A stretch of DNA of 64,000 nucleotides from positions 62,001 to 126,000 of the forward strand of contig CAMYMU010000002.1 of the NCBI GenBank assembly GCA_947259575.1. The letters run 5' to 3'. The stretch's first letter is position 1. Every line of letters starts with the position of its first letter. Source of the stretch: an uncultured Ectothiorhodospiraceae bacterium. Its GTDB lineage: Bacteria; Pseudomonadota; Gammaproteobacteria; UBA6429; Thiohalophilaceae. Both the position numbers and the translations under genes were made by a program. Under the pieces are notes generated by a model, which did no database searches, was not told the origin of the DNA, and worked only from the letters and a program-made list of their open reading frames with translations. Positions 8,985-17,475 of the stretch are shown in pieces.

Positions 8985-9018
8985 TCTTATTAACTCTCAT
9001 TTATTTTGAGTCAATCCA

Positions 9019-9516
9019 ATGTTTGACATCGGTTTTATAGAGCTGTTGGTCATCGGCGTGGTCGGGCTGGTGGTCATCGGTCCCGAACGCCTGCCTGGTG
9101 TTGCCAGTAAGCTCGGCCGTTGGGTCGGCCGTGCTCGACATTTTGCTGGTACCGTTAAACGTGATATCGATCGTGAAATTCGTCAGGAAGAAATTCGCCA
9201 GGCCTTAGATCGTGATGCGGGCCTGGACGAAATCAAAAACATTATTAATGACTCAAAATATACGATTGAAGATGAAGTAAATGAGGCCAAACAAGATTTT
9301 GTTGTGAAGGCGCGTGACGATGATCCAGGCCATGAAACAGTTAGTGAGCAAAATACTCAAAGTCAGACTGCTCTTATGCAAGAACAAGAAGATGATTTTG
9401 ATGACGATGACTATGGGCTAACCGATCATACCGACTACGCGCTATCCGATGAAGAAATAGATGAAAAAATAGCAGCGGATCAGCATGACGGACGAGACAA
9501 CAAACCAAGCAAATAA
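9019..9516 (+). CDS. tatB: Sec-independent protein translocase subunit TatB
   Basis: Forms the twin-arginine substrate receptor with TatC. 165 residues; N-terminal helix with the TatB-specific MFDIGFIELLVIGVVGLVVIGPERLP including conserved Glu8 and the GPERLP hinge, then an amphipathic helix and a long acidic tail rich in Asp and Glu. Its 3' end overlaps tatC by 32 bases. Confidence 0.95.
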   Translation: MFDIGFIELLVIGVVGLVVIGPERLPGVASKLGRWVGRARHFAGTVKRDIDREIRQEEIRQALDRDAGLDEIKNIINDSKYTIEDEVNEAKQDFVVKARDDDPGHETVSEQNTQSQTALMQEQEDDFDDDDYGLTDHTDYALSDEEIDEKIAADQHDGRDNKPSK

Positions 9517-10372
9517 TCAGGAAGATTCAAAAGGACAAACTTTTCTTTCGCATTTGTTTGAATTGCGTGATCGTTTGTTGCGTGTTGTTATCGTTATGGG
9601 GATCATAACGGCAGGCTTGCTGACTATAGCCAACGATCTCTATTACTACTTTTCACTGCCAATCCAAAACTACTTACCAGAAAATACTTCAATGATTGCG
9701 ACTGGAGTAATTTCACCTATTTTAACGCCATTTAAACTTGCCCTAATTGGCTCGTTCTTTATCTCGATTCCATTCATTATTTACCAGGTATGGGGTTTCG
9801 TTGCACCCGGACTTTACAAAAATGAAAAACGTTTAGCGGTTCCGTTAATCATATCGAGTATATTTTTATTCTACGCAGGTATGCTGTTTGTCTATATCGT
9901 CGTTTTTCCTCTTGTCTTTCAGTTTACCGCGACCTTTATTCCGACGGGAATTGAACATAAACCGGATATTGCAGACTATCTTAACTTCTCGATAAAGATG
10001 TTTTTTGCCTTTGGTGTGGCTTTTGAGGTACCGATTGCAACCATTATATTGATTGCAGCAGGTATAACTGATCCGGACAAGCTCGCCTCAAAAAGACCTT
10101 ATGTCATTGTTGGTGCCTTTGTCCTAGGCATGTTATTAACACCTCCCGATATTATTTCTCAGGTGATGTTGGCTTTACCCATGTGGCTACTGTTTGAGGT
10201 GGGTATCATCGCTTCGAAATTTTTGTTAAAAGATCGGATCGCGCGGATGAAAAGAGAAAAGCAAGAATATGAGGAAGAAGCAGCAGAAGTAGAGACAGAC
10301 GATGATCTAGATAAAGAGTTTGATCGTGCGATCATGGAAGAAGAAGAGATAAACAAAAAAGACCCATTATAG
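9485..10372 (+). CDS. tatC: Sec-independent protein translocase subunit TatC
   Basis: Six-helix core of the twin-arginine signal receptor. 295 residues; the cytoplasmic N-terminal motif FLSHLFELRDRLLR (substrate-binding Glu in HLFELR) and the periplasmic loop region FVAPGLYKNEKR are present. It starts inside the end of tatB (ATG at 9485), so the two are translationally linked. The C-terminal tail after the last helix is unusually long and acidic (EEEAAEVETDDDLDKEF). Confidence 0.96.
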   Translation: MTDETTNQANNQEDSKGQTFLSHLFELRDRLLRVVIVMGIITAGLLTIANDLYYYFSLPIQNYLPENTSMIATGVISPILTPFKLALIGSFFISIPFIIYQVWGFVAPGLYKNEKRLAVPLIISSIFLFYAGMLFVYIVVFPLVFQFTATFIPTGIEHKPDIADYLNFSIKMFFAFGVAFEVPIATIILIAAGITDPDKLASKRPYVIVGAFVLGMLLTPPDIISQVMLALPMWLLFEVGIIASKFLLKDRIARMKREKQEYEEEAAEVETDDDLDKEFDRAIMEEEEINKKDPL

Positions 10373-10406
10373 TGATGCTTATCACTAGTAAATGGTCGTG
10401 GGTGTA

Positions 10407-10883
10407 ATGACAAAACTACAACGCAGCTTAGCCTTATTAGTGGTACTAATTATAGTTCTCATTAGCGTGCCTGCGACGATAGTGGTCATGAAGCTTGCCT
10501 CATTTGATGCAGCACCAAGTAATAATAATTCAGGTTTAGGTGATAGTGCATCAAAGCCTGTCATCAAACCGGTTGATGCACAGGCAAGGGATATTCAACA
10601 AGCAGAATCTACGCAATCAAAGCTTGCTTTAGAACCAGCAACGACAACGACAGATAGCCAGGCTGACGCTAACGACGTCCCGGTGTATAGAAGTTATAAT
10701 CGGGGGTTTGTTGCGGGTAACTGGGTGGTAGTCGATTGCGCTAAACGTGTTGTATTGCAATGCCCTCATAAGTTAATCGATACAGGTACTTCGCCCCGCT
10801 ATAGCACAAAAGGAAGTAAACAGGTTCTAAAAGGTCACTGTCGTGACGTCAGTATTAAAGTTGATAGTTTTTGTAAAATATAA
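10407..10883 (+). CDS. Membrane-anchored secreted protein with four C-terminal cysteines, unknown
   Basis: A 158-residue protein starting MTKLQRSLALLVVLIIVLISV, one N-terminal helix, then a low-complexity Asn/Ser/Thr/Ala-rich linker to about residue 88 and a compact C-terminal domain with four cysteines (VVVDCAKRVVLQC and GHCRDVSIKVDSFC) that could pair in the periplasm. An in-frame ATG at 10392 would add MVVGV but has no ribosome site; GTGGGTG precedes 10407. I recognise no family. It follows tatC by 34 bases and is likely cotranscribed with the next gene (2-base gap). Confidence 0.65.
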   Translation: MTKLQRSLALLVVLIIVLISVPATIVVMKLASFDAAPSNNNSGLGDSASKPVIKPVDAQARDIQQAESTQSKLALEPATTTTDSQADANDVPVYRSYNRGFVAGNWVVVDCAKRVVLQCPHKLIDTGTSPRYSTKGSKQVLKGHCRDVSIKVDSFCKI

Positions 10884-10885
10884 GT

Positions 10886-11278
10886 ATGCCAAACGCGATT
10901 AAAATAATTAGTACAGGTTGCATCCTGATAGCCAGTGTCTTTATTGCCAATCTGTTGTTTTTACAAAAGGCGATAGAATCCTTTCCTACAATTAGTTTCC
11001 CGTTAATAAGTTTTATTAACCTGTTTGGTGCTGGCGTGATGATTGTAGTTGCGCTGGTGGCCTTATTGCGTTGGTGTCGCCTAATTGGTTTTACACGTGT
11101 GCTGATCTATACCTTGCTATTAGCGCTGGGTTTAAATGTGTTACTCATGCTCAAGTACTTGGTCACAGGTTATGGTCTGATGACCATTCTGTTTAATATT
11201 GTTGTTATTGTCTTTGTTGTTGGCGTGCGTGGCTATCTAGCTAGCTCGGATGCCTACAAGTATTTTTATTCGGATTAA
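10886..11278 (+). CDS. Four-helix membrane protein, unknown
   Basis: A 130-residue, very hydrophobic protein with about four transmembrane segments (near 8-27, 37-62, 70-90 and 98-115) and a short polar C-terminal tail ending YKYFYSD. No recognised motif. Its start is two bases after the preceding gene, so the pair is probably a small operon; its stop overlaps the end of lexA on the other strand by four bases. Confidence 0.65.
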   Translation: MPNAIKIISTGCILIASVFIANLLFLQKAIESFPTISFPLISFINLFGAGVMIVVALVALLRWCRLIGFTRVLIYTLLLALGLNVLLMLKYLVTGYGLMTILFNIVVIVFVVGVRGYLASSDAYKYFYSD

Positions 11279-11880
11279 TAGCGACGTAGTTGACCAACTA
11301 ATACGCCTTGTATCTGCACACGTTGTGCATCATAAACCATCGGTTGCATCTGGCTGTTTTCTGGAATGAGTTTGATTTTATTGTCGTCGAGTTTTCTGAA
11401 TCGTTTTAGCGTCGCCTCCTGATCATCGATCAAGGCAACCACGATCTCGCCGTCTTTTGCCATCGGCTGGCTTTTAATAATCACGATATCGCCATCGAGG
11501 ATACCGATTTCACACATGGAGTCGCCCTGAACCTCAAGGGCATAATTATCCTGATCAGAAAATTCTGAAAAACTCAGTTCATCCTGATCAGGTATAGCCT
11601 CGATGGGGCGGCCCGCGGCGATTCGACCTACCAAAGGGAGGGTCGTGTGGGAGTGTGGGAGTTCAGTAAGTCGAATGCCGCGCCAACCTCGTTCTGTATG
11701 GTGCAGGTGGCCTTTATCAACCAGGGCCTGCACATAACGGTGAACCGTACCCTTTGAATTAATTCCCAGCGCATCGCCAATCTCAGTAAGGGTTGGACCC
11801 TGGCCGTGCTGGGCAAGATAACGGCGAATGAATCGCAGCATCTTATTCTCCAAAGTTGTTAGTTTCGAAATGTTCTCCAT
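11275..11880 (-). CDS. lexA: LexA SOS repressor with atypical recognition helix
   Basis: Represses DNA-damage genes and self-cleaves when RecA filaments form. 201 residues: N-terminal winged helix-turn-helix, cleavage site Ala89-Gly90 in GRIAAGRP, catalytic Ser121 in GDSMCEIG and Lys159 in ATLKRF, all as in E. coli LexA. The recognition helix reads INSKGTVHRYVQALVDKG, closer to the SKSGIHRLITALEERG type of alphaproteobacterial LexA than to the SPNAAEEHLKAL of E. coli. The promoter carries GTTC-N7-GTTC and GAAC-N7-GAAC repeats, the alphaproteobacterial operator pattern, so a non-enterobacterial SOS box is likely. Confidence 0.94.
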   Translation of the reverse strand: MENISKLTTLENKMLRFIRRYLAQHGQGPTLTEIGDALGINSKGTVHRYVQALVDKGHLHHTERGWRGIRLTELPHSHTTLPLVGRIAAGRPIEAIPDQDELSFSEFSDQDNYALEVQGDSMCEIGILDGDIVIIKSQPMAKDGEIVVALIDDQEATLKRFRKLDDNKIKLIPENSQMQPMVYDAQRVQIQGVLVGQLRRY

Positions 11881-11912
11881 ACGTTCTCTATACTAGAGAA
11901 CATTTAGAGAAC
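11872..11912 (-). promoter_or_regulatory. Putative LexA operators over the lexA promoter
   Basis: On the plus strand GTTC-N7-GTTC occupies 11872-11886 and GAAC-N7-GAAC occupies 11898-11912. Together they form a near-symmetrical array whose centre is a perfect inverted repeat, GTTCTCT (11883-11889) and AGAGAAC (11895-11901), five bases apart. The first repeat reaches into the lexA start codon. No CTGT-N8-ACAG box of E. coli type is present. Autoregulation by LexA is the obvious reading; binding itself is inferred. Confidence 0.65.
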
Positions 11913-12183
11913 TTTCAAGCCAAAATTGAGAATAATTTTTCTTATTACTGGCGAACTTGGCTTGCTGCGGGATTGGCCCAGTACTTCCCAAAAGTTGTAA
12001 GCCTATTCCTACCTGAGGATCAGTCATGTCTGACAGACGAATGTAAGCCCGATTAGTTACGATCTTAGTCACATTAGGGGAATGAAATATTCATATAAGA
12101 AATTGGGTTTGGACGTTAAGTCCGACACGCAACTGGCCAGGGATGGCCCACATTAAGAGAACATAGGTGGGAGGCCAACTCAA
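11913..12183. other. Non-coding stretch between the lexA operators and the next gene
   Basis: No convincing gene. Two short hairpins lie ahead of the plus-strand gene: GGAC/GTCC near 12111-12123 and GGCCA/TGGCC near 12137-12150. A GGGAGG ribosome site follows at about 12169. The rest shows nothing I can name. Confidence 0.4.
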
Positions 12184-12408
12184 ATGTATAAGCAAAGAAA
12201 TAGACATGGTGAGAACACTGCGATTCCGTTTCGGACAGGACGATTTTATTGTGCTGCGGGCGAGTGGTGGTTTGCCATTAGACGGGGTCCTGATCAAGGT
12301 CCATACATGACCAAGACCTCGGCAAAGCAGTCATTGATTGAATATCTAAACGATCAATTTACTTTCGAAAAACATCTGAAGAACGATCGCCTATCACTTG
12401 GCGCTTAA
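12184..12408 (+). CDS. Small DUF6316-like protein, unknown function
   Basis: A 74-residue soluble protein. The pattern RTGRFYCAAGEWWFAIRRGPDQGPYMTKTSAKQSLIEYLNDQF (given here as its key parts: GRFY, EWWF, RRG..GPY, A..SL..YL) resembles the short DUF6316 proteins found in gammaproteobacteria, by memory of the pattern only. GGGAGG nine bases before the ATG supports the start. It is divergent from lexA but about 300 bases away, so SOS control is possible and unproven. Confidence 0.6.
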   Translation: MYKQRNRHGENTAIPFRTGRFYCAAGEWWFAIRRGPDQGPYMTKTSAKQSLIEYLNDQFTFEKHLKNDRLSLGA

Positions 12409-12420
12409 GAAGTTGAATAG

Positions 12421-12463
12421 AGCACTTGCTGCGCTGTGTTAAGCAGCGCATCAGGCTTGTGCT
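12421..12463. terminator. Hairpin between convergent genes, likely bidirectional terminator
   Basis: A two-tier stem: AGCAC (12421-12425) with GTGCT (12459-12463) outside, GCGCTG (12431-12436) with CAGCGC (12444-12449) inside, followed on the plus strand by GTATTTTATC. It sits between the end of the DUF6316-like gene and the end of the minus-strand PilZ-like gene. Confidence 0.5.
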
Positions 12464-12497
12464 GTATTTTATCTGGAAAAATTAGTTATTAGTAGAA

Positions 12498-14240
12498 TTA
12501 CAAGCTCGCCCAGATCGACTCATAGTCATCATTATTTTTGGCAAGATTGGTTGGAATGGGTTTGGTATCGGTGTATTCGATCAAGTGCGCCGAACCGACC
12601 GGGGTTGAATAAAGCTGATCGATAAATTTAACAGAACGTTTTTCGCCATTACAACTCAGCGTAACGTCTTTACTGGTAACTTGGGTTGGCAAGTTAGGCA
12701 AGAACAGCACATAGCCATCGTCATTTTTTCCTAACAGACACTTAATAGGATGCGATTTAAACCCACCTTTTACCGTGAGTTCGGCAGGTCGAATTAACTG
12801 GCTATGTTTTTTAATACCCGCGCGAATAGGACCGGTTGTAGGACACACCATCCAGCGAATTTCACCCAGTTGCCATTGTCCTGTTTTACCTCTGACCGCA
12901 ACAACTTCGTTTGTTTGAATATGCTCGACACCATCTTGTGGTAAAGCAATACAAAAGCCACCTTTGCTGATGTTAAGTACTTTTGCATTCAGATAGCTGT
13001 ATACCTTCATCCGCATACTTTCAGTCCAGGACGGTGCTGGTGCCTCTTGCTCAAAGTAGGCGCTATCCCAGACATCAGGTGTAGTATCGCGCTCGGCAGT
13101 AAAGCCAAGCTGTCCTGTTGAATCAGCCTGTACCGGTGGGATAGTTACAGAGAAATTATCAGTTTGTTTTGCAACTTCAGGTTCGTCATTCGAGATTTCT
13201 TCTTCGATATGCTGGCGACCATCTGAAATAACATAATGAATTGCACTCACACCTATAGCGACTTCAGCGTTGCCTTGTATAAGCCGGCGTGCACCATCGC
13301 GGCTGCTTGGACGTCCCCAGTTATTAATCAGTATGAGTAAGGAGCGTCGAGAAACAATCCGGCCACGGCCTAGTTTAATTTCTTCAACACCGGGCTTGGC
13401 ACTTCTTAACACCTTATTGATACTTGCCAATAGATTTGTGATATCGAGATAGCGTACATCGACTAACTGGTTTTCTGCCGTAGAGATATCCTGTGCGATT
13501 AGCGCAGGCGGCATATCTGTCTCTAATGTGAATGCGTAGGTCTGGGTTTTCTCGCCACGGTGAGAGCCTGTGATCGAAACGCTCTGCGACCAGAGGTCGA
13601 GGTTTTTGATAACATTCTGCAGCTCAGACGGATTGAATAAGTTCGGCGATAATAAAGAGTGTAACAATAGTTTTTTAAACTCTGTTTCAATACTGGTTTT
13701 GTTCTGATGTTCGCCAAGTCCACAAATTTTTGCAGACAGCAGATTGTATTTTTCGATTAGCTGATAAATCCAGTAGAGTTGTTGCCACATACCTTTTTGG
13801 TATGGCATGTATAGTTGTCGATAGTTACTCAATAACAGACTCGACAGGTAGAAAATTCGATGTACGGATGTAGTCACGACCTTTTTCCAGCCAAAGCGAC
13901 TAAGCTCAATGCTGTGGGCAATCACTTGCTGGTAACCTAGTACGGCCTGGCGAAGTAACTGGGTGTAGAGGTCAGCAACTTTGCGGCGCTTCTCAGACAA
14001 GGGTAACGGCTTGCATGCGTAGTGGCGGTGTAGCTCAGGCAGGATCAGGGTGAGTGGTTCGGTGATCCCTTCCAGCATGTGGAAGTGTTCCTTTACAGCC
14101 ACGTCATCCTGACGGTTAACATCACGCATGGCCATATACAATTGACGCGCGGTCTCACCTACAGAGGCGATCGGTAGATTCTCAAGCCATTCATTGACGG
14201 CTTGTGGGCGTGTGTCAAATTGTGTAAACGTAGTTGTCAT
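12498..14240 (-). CDS. Large protein with C-terminal PilZ-like domain, possible c-di-GMP effector
   Basis: A 580-residue soluble protein. The first 400 or so residues are mostly helical, with no domain I can name. The region near 415-500 looks like a PilZ fold: AKVLNISKGGFCIALPQDG carries the N-x-S-x-G-G turn, followed by the beta pattern EVVAVRGKTGQWQLGEIRWM and AGIKKHSQ. The usual RxxxR arginine motif before it is not obvious, so c-di-GMP binding is uncertain. I use the ATG at 14240, preceded by GGGGATAAAT, rather than the TTG at 14258. Transcribed alone. Confidence 0.65.
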   Translation of the reverse strand: MTTTFTQFDTRPQAVNEWLENLPIASVGETARQLYMAMRDVNRQDDVAVKEHFHMLEGITEPLTLILPELHRHYACKPLPLSEKRRKVADLYTQLLRQAVLGYQQVIAHSIELSRFGWKKVVTTSVHRIFYLSSLLLSNYRQLYMPYQKGMWQQLYWIYQLIEKYNLLSAKICGLGEHQNKTSIETEFKKLLLHSLLSPNLFNPSELQNVIKNLDLWSQSVSITGSHRGEKTQTYAFTLETDMPPALIAQDISTAENQLVDVRYLDITNLLASINKVLRSAKPGVEEIKLGRGRIVSRRSLLILINNWGRPSSRDGARRLIQGNAEVAIGVSAIHYVISDGRQHIEEEISNDEPEVAKQTDNFSVTIPPVQADSTGQLGFTAERDTTPDVWDSAYFEQEAPAPSWTESMRMKVYSYLNAKVLNISKGGFCIALPQDGVEHIQTNEVVAVRGKTGQWQLGEIRWMVCPTTGPIRAGIKKHSQLIRPAELTVKGGFKSHPIKCLLGKNDDGYVLFLPNLPTQVTSKDVTLSCNGEKRSVKFIDQLYSTPVGSAHLIEYTDTKPIPTNLAKNNDDYESIWASL

Positions 14241-14463
14241 ATTTATCCCCACTACCAAGTAACACGTAAACTAAGGTCTTTTCGTTCCATAAAAAGATGC
14301 AAATTCTGGACCTGCTTACTTTGTAATGACATACAATGCTTGTGAGGAATGAGCAGGATAGGCTTGCCGATGCCAGCTGACATTGGTGTAGCGATATTGT
14401 AATTTTTGTCTAGCTTCATTTCTCACGCCTTACAGCACGTGTCCCCCAAGGCCTCACAAAAAG

Positions 14464-14479
14464 TGTGACCTGGTTCACA
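14464..14479. promoter_or_regulatory. Perfect CRP/Vfr-type binding site
   Basis: TGTGA-CCTGGT-TCACA matches the CRP consensus TGTGA-N6-TCACA at every fixed position. It lies about 225 bases upstream of the divergent PilZ-like gene and about 335 upstream of mnmG, so either could be controlled. No CRP gene is in the window. Occurrence by chance is possible but unlikely for a ten-position match. Confidence 0.55.
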
Positions 14480-14750
14480 TTTTATATTAGAGCTTAGTGG
14501 AGTTACAGCAGAACCTCCACGAAAAATGGTTAAACATTGTTACCATGTACGCTAACTTATTGAGATTACAGGCGAAATAAACCTCATAACTAGTGATTTT
14601 ATATCGGGTTTTGACGCTCTTCTGCATACCATAGTAAATACAGGGTTAAAGCTAAAGCATCAGACTTAAATAAAGCTTAAATTGAGCAGTATCCTTTGTC
14701 GGCATGTGTGATATATGTCAGTCATGATTCTAAGAAGGTTCATGCTGGCA

Positions 14751-14779
14751 TTGGCTAAAAATACATCGGGGCGTACAAT
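14751..14779 (+). promoter_or_regulatory. Sigma70-type promoter for mnmG
   Basis: TTGGCT (14751-14756) and TACAAT (14774-14779) are separated by 17 bases, four of six and five of six matches to consensus, ending 32 bases before the mnmG start. Confidence 0.55.
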
Positions 14780-14811
14780 ACGGCGCTGTTTTAAGTAGGT
14801 AGTGAGAATCC

Positions 14812-16707
14812 ATGCAAGTACACGACAAATTTGATGTCATCGTCGTTGGTGGCGGTCATGCGGGCACTGATGCCGCGTTGGCTAGTGCACGCATGGGAAG
14901 CAACACCTTATTGCTGACGCACAACATCGAGACGCTGGGACAAATGAGCTGCAACCCAGCGATTGGCGGGATTGGCAAGGGCCACCTGGTCAAGGAAGTG
15001 GATGCGATGGGCGGCCTGATGGGGCATGCGGCTGACCTTGCCGGTATTCAGTTTCGGATTTTAAATGCCAGCAAAGGTCCAGCGGTGAGAGCGACACGTG
15101 CTCAGGCGGACCGTGTACTATATAAACAGGCAGTACGCTCGGTCCTGGAAAATACCCCTAACCTCACCATCTTCCAACAAGGCGTTGACGATCTGATTGT
15201 TGAGAACGATCAGGTCAAGGGCGTGGTGACTCAAATGGGTCTAAAATTTGAAGCCCCTGCCGTGGTGTTAACCGTTGGAACTTTTTTAGGTGGTGTCATT
15301 CACATTGGTGAATCAAACCACCAGGGCGGTCGCGCTGGTGACCCGCCTTCTAACTCATTGTCAAAACGCTTACGTGAATTACCATTCAATGTTGAAAGAC
15401 TAAAAACGGGTACCCCCCCGCGCATCGATGGTAAGACCATTGATTATTCGGTAATGCAGGCACAACCTGGTGACGATCCCTGCCCGGTGTTCTCTTTCAT
15501 GGGTTCGGTTGACGAACACCCTGAACAAGTTGCCTGTCATATAACCTATACCAGCGAAAAAACCCACGACATTATTCGCAACGGCCTTGATCGTTCACCC
15601 ATGTATAGCGGTGTCATCGAAGGTGTTGGTCCACGTTATTGCCCTTCTATTGAAGATAAGGTTGTGCGCTTTGCCGAACGTGATGCACATCAGATCTTTG
15701 TTGAGCCGGAAGGATTAACCACCACCGAAGTTTATCCGAATGGTATTTCAACCAGCCTGCCTTTTGACGTGCAGTATGAATTTGTACGTTCGATAAAGGG
15801 TTTTGAAAATGCACACATTACGCGTCCCGGTTATGCCATTGAATATGACTTCTTTGATCCGCGTGATCTTAAGCCGTCTTTAGAAACCAATTTTATTAGC
15901 GGCCTGTTTTTTGCGGGCCAGATAAATGGTACGACAGGTTATGAGGAAGCTGCCGCGCAAGGTTTGATTGCAGGAATGAATGCGTCACTTAAGATCCAGG
16001 AAAAAGATTCATGGTTACCGCGCCGCGATGAAGCCTATGTGGGTGTCTTGATTGATGATCTAATTACACGCGGTACCAATGAACCTTATCGTATGTTTAC
16101 GTCTCGCGCCGAGTATCGCTTATTGTTGCGCGAAGACAATGCCGATTTACGTCTAACTGAAAAAGCACATGAACTTGGTTTGATCGACGAAAAACGTTGG
16201 CAGGCGTTTAGTAAAAAGCGCGAAGCGATCGAACGTGAGCAGCAGCGTTTGCACGAAACCTTTGTGCATCCTGGTAAAGTGAATCAAGAAGTTGAAGCCA
16301 GGGTCTTAGAGAAGCCTCTTTCGCGTGAAGCACGGCTTTGGGAAGTGTTACGTCGCCCAGGTGTAAGTTATAAAGATACGGTCGAATTGGCTGACCTGGA
16401 TGATGTGATCGAAGATAACAAGATAATCGAGCAACTGGAAATTCAGGCTAAGTACGCGGGTTATATCGATCGTCAGCACGATGAGATTGCCAAGCATCAA
16501 CGCCACGAAGCTACACGCATGCCGGATGATCTTGTCTACGATCAGGTTAGTGGTCTGTCAGCAGAGGTTGCTGAAAAGTTGGCAAGAATTAAACCAGAGA
16601 CCATTGGCCAGGCTGCCCGCATTCCAGGTATTACCCCTGCTGCAATCTCCATACTTTTAGTCCATCTAAAAAAACGCAAATTGGTAGAGAATAGAAAATT
16701 AGCCTAG
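14812..16707 (+). CDS. mnmG: tRNA uridine-5-carboxymethylaminomethyl modification enzyme MnmG (GidA)
   Basis: FAD-dependent enzyme that, with MnmE, modifies the wobble U34 of several tRNAs. 631 residues, normal length. The N terminus [22 protein letters not shown] is the FAD-binding dinucleotide fold; [19 protein letters not shown] and [11 protein letters not shown] are the GidA signatures, and the C-terminal helical MnmE-binding domain (about 560-625) is complete. Heads the mnmG-rsmG-parAB-atp block that is normally near the origin. Confidence 0.97.
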   Translation: MQVHDKFDVIVVGGGHAGTDAALASARMGSNTLLLTHNIETLGQMSCNPAIGGIGKGHLVKEVDAMGGLMGHAADLAGIQFRILNASKGPAVRATRAQADRVLYKQAVRSVLENTPNLTIFQQGVDDLIVENDQVKGVVTQMGLKFEAPAVVLTVGTFLGGVIHIGESNHQGGRAGDPPSNSLSKRLRELPFNVERLKTGTPPRIDGKTIDYSVMQAQPGDDPCPVFSFMGSVDEHPEQVACHITYTSEKTHDIIRNGLDRSPMYSGVIEGVGPRYCPSIEDKVVRFAERDAHQIFVEPEGLTTTEVYPNGISTSLPFDVQYEFVRSIKGFENAHITRPGYAIEYDFFDPRDLKPSLETNFISGLFFAGQINGTTGYEEAAAQGLIAGMNASLKIQEKDSWLPRRDEAYVGVLIDDLITRGTNEPYRMFTSRAEYRLLLREDNADLRLTEKAHELGLIDEKRWQAFSKKREAIEREQQRLHETFVHPGKVNQEVEARVLEKPLSREARLWEVLRRPGVSYKDTVELADLDDVIEDNKIIEQLEIQAKYAGYIDRQHDEIAKHQRHEATRMPDDLVYDQVSGLSAEVAEKLARIKPETIGQAARIPGITPAAISILLVHLKKRKLVENRKLA

Positions 16708-16793
16708 GCTGTTTTTTTATTTTTATATCGTTTGGCAAACAGTGAACTGATGTCGACACCCATGGTCGAAGGAATGTAATACTGTTCCCGTAC

Positions 16794-16847
16794 GTTAAGA
16801 GTGTGATAACGTGTAAAAAAATTCAAAGCGATTCTTTTCAAAGCGAT
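16794..16847. repeat. Inverted and tandem repeats upstream of the DUF302 gene
   Basis: ACGTTA and TAACGT form a 6-bp inverted repeat with a 9-base spacer (16794-16814). Just downstream TTCAAAGCGAT occurs twice, at 16822-16832 and 16837-16847, with a 15-base period. The arrangement lies 77 bases ahead of the next gene and could be an operator; no regulator is recognised. Confidence 0.45.
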
Positions 16848-16923
16848 ATTGTGGGGGCGGGCCAAACTAAATGGAATCTAGCTATCAAGGCTAAGAATAA
16901 GTAAATCTGGAGGAGAAATAACA

Positions 16924-17382
16924 ATGTTAAAACGTACAGCAATCATTTTATTATGCGCATTATTTAGTACTACTGCACTTGCAGGTGGTGACGGTATAAT
17001 CAAAAAGAAGAGCGCCCACTCGGTTAAGGTTACCCTAGATCGTCTGGAAAATGTTCTTAAGAAAAAAGGCATTGGCATTGCCGTACGCTGGAATCATGCA
17101 GCAAAAGCCAAAGGTGCCGGTTTCGAGATGCGTGATACCGAAATTCTTATTTTTGGTAATCCGAAAATGGGATCGCCTTTAATGTTAAGCAACCAGCAAA
17201 TTGGTATTGACCTACCCATGAAGGCATTGGCCTATAAAGATGCCAAAGGCCAGGTCTGGTTGGCCTACAACGACCCTGCCTATCTAAAGAAACGTCACGG
17301 TATTAGTGACAAAGATCCTGTCTTCAACAAAATGACAGGCGCTTTAAATAAACTGACTAGCAAGGCAGTTGGTAAAGACTAA
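16924..17382 (+). CDS. Periplasmic DUF302 protein
   Basis: A 152-residue protein with a clear signal peptide (MLKRTAIILLCALFSTTALAG, cleavage after ALA near residue 20). The mature part matches the DUF302 fold: SVKVTLDRLENVLKKKGI, then TEILIFGNPKMGSPLM and IGIDLPMKALAYKD. DUF302 proteins are widespread in gammaproteobacteria, often in sulfur oxidisers; the molecular function is not established. AGGAGAAATAACA gives a good ribosome site. Followed by a strong terminator, so it ends its own transcript. Confidence 0.85.
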   Translation: MLKRTAIILLCALFSTTALAGGDGIIKKKSAHSVKVTLDRLENVLKKKGIGIAVRWNHAAKAKGAGFEMRDTEILIFGNPKMGSPLMLSNQQIGIDLPMKALAYKDAKGQVWLAYNDPAYLKKRHGISDKDPVFNKMTGALNKLTSKAVGKD

Positions 17383-17401
17383 TTTACAATACGTTCTGTA
17401 G

Positions 17402-17431
17402 AAAAAAGCGGGCTAATAGCCCGCTTTTTTT
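17402..17431 (+). terminator. Rho-independent terminator after the DUF302 gene
   Basis: AGCGGGC / GCCCGCT stem with a TAATA-like loop followed by seven Ts (17425-17431); a preceding A tract would make it work on the opposite strand too. Confidence 0.88.
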
Positions 17432-17475
17432 GTACACATAGATGTACAAAATAATCATTCAGTTAAACTAGGCAG

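Larger units (their letters stand above)
14241..14811. other. 570-base intergenic region upstream of mnmG
   Basis: No gene seen. It holds a perfect CRP-type palindrome (14464-14479), a GTGGAG/CTCCAC hairpin (14497-14520) and a sigma70-like promoter for mnmG (14751-14779), listed separately where useful. I looked for DnaA boxes (TTATNCACA) and parS palindromes, because mnmG often borders the origin, and found none. Confidence 0.5.

Noticed and set aside
11856-12056. A 66-codon plus-strand open frame crossing the lexA start and operator region
   Set aside because: It begins inside lexA on the other strand, runs across the operator repeats, has no ribosome site and no protein-like composition.
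14241-14811. Replication origin next to mnmG
   Set aside because: Position is suggestive, but I found no cluster of TTATNCACA boxes and no parS palindrome near parAB. A GC-skew plot would decide.
17380-17475. A tRNA or small RNA between the DUF302 gene and rsmG
   Set aside because: Only the terminator hairpin is visible; no cloverleaf.
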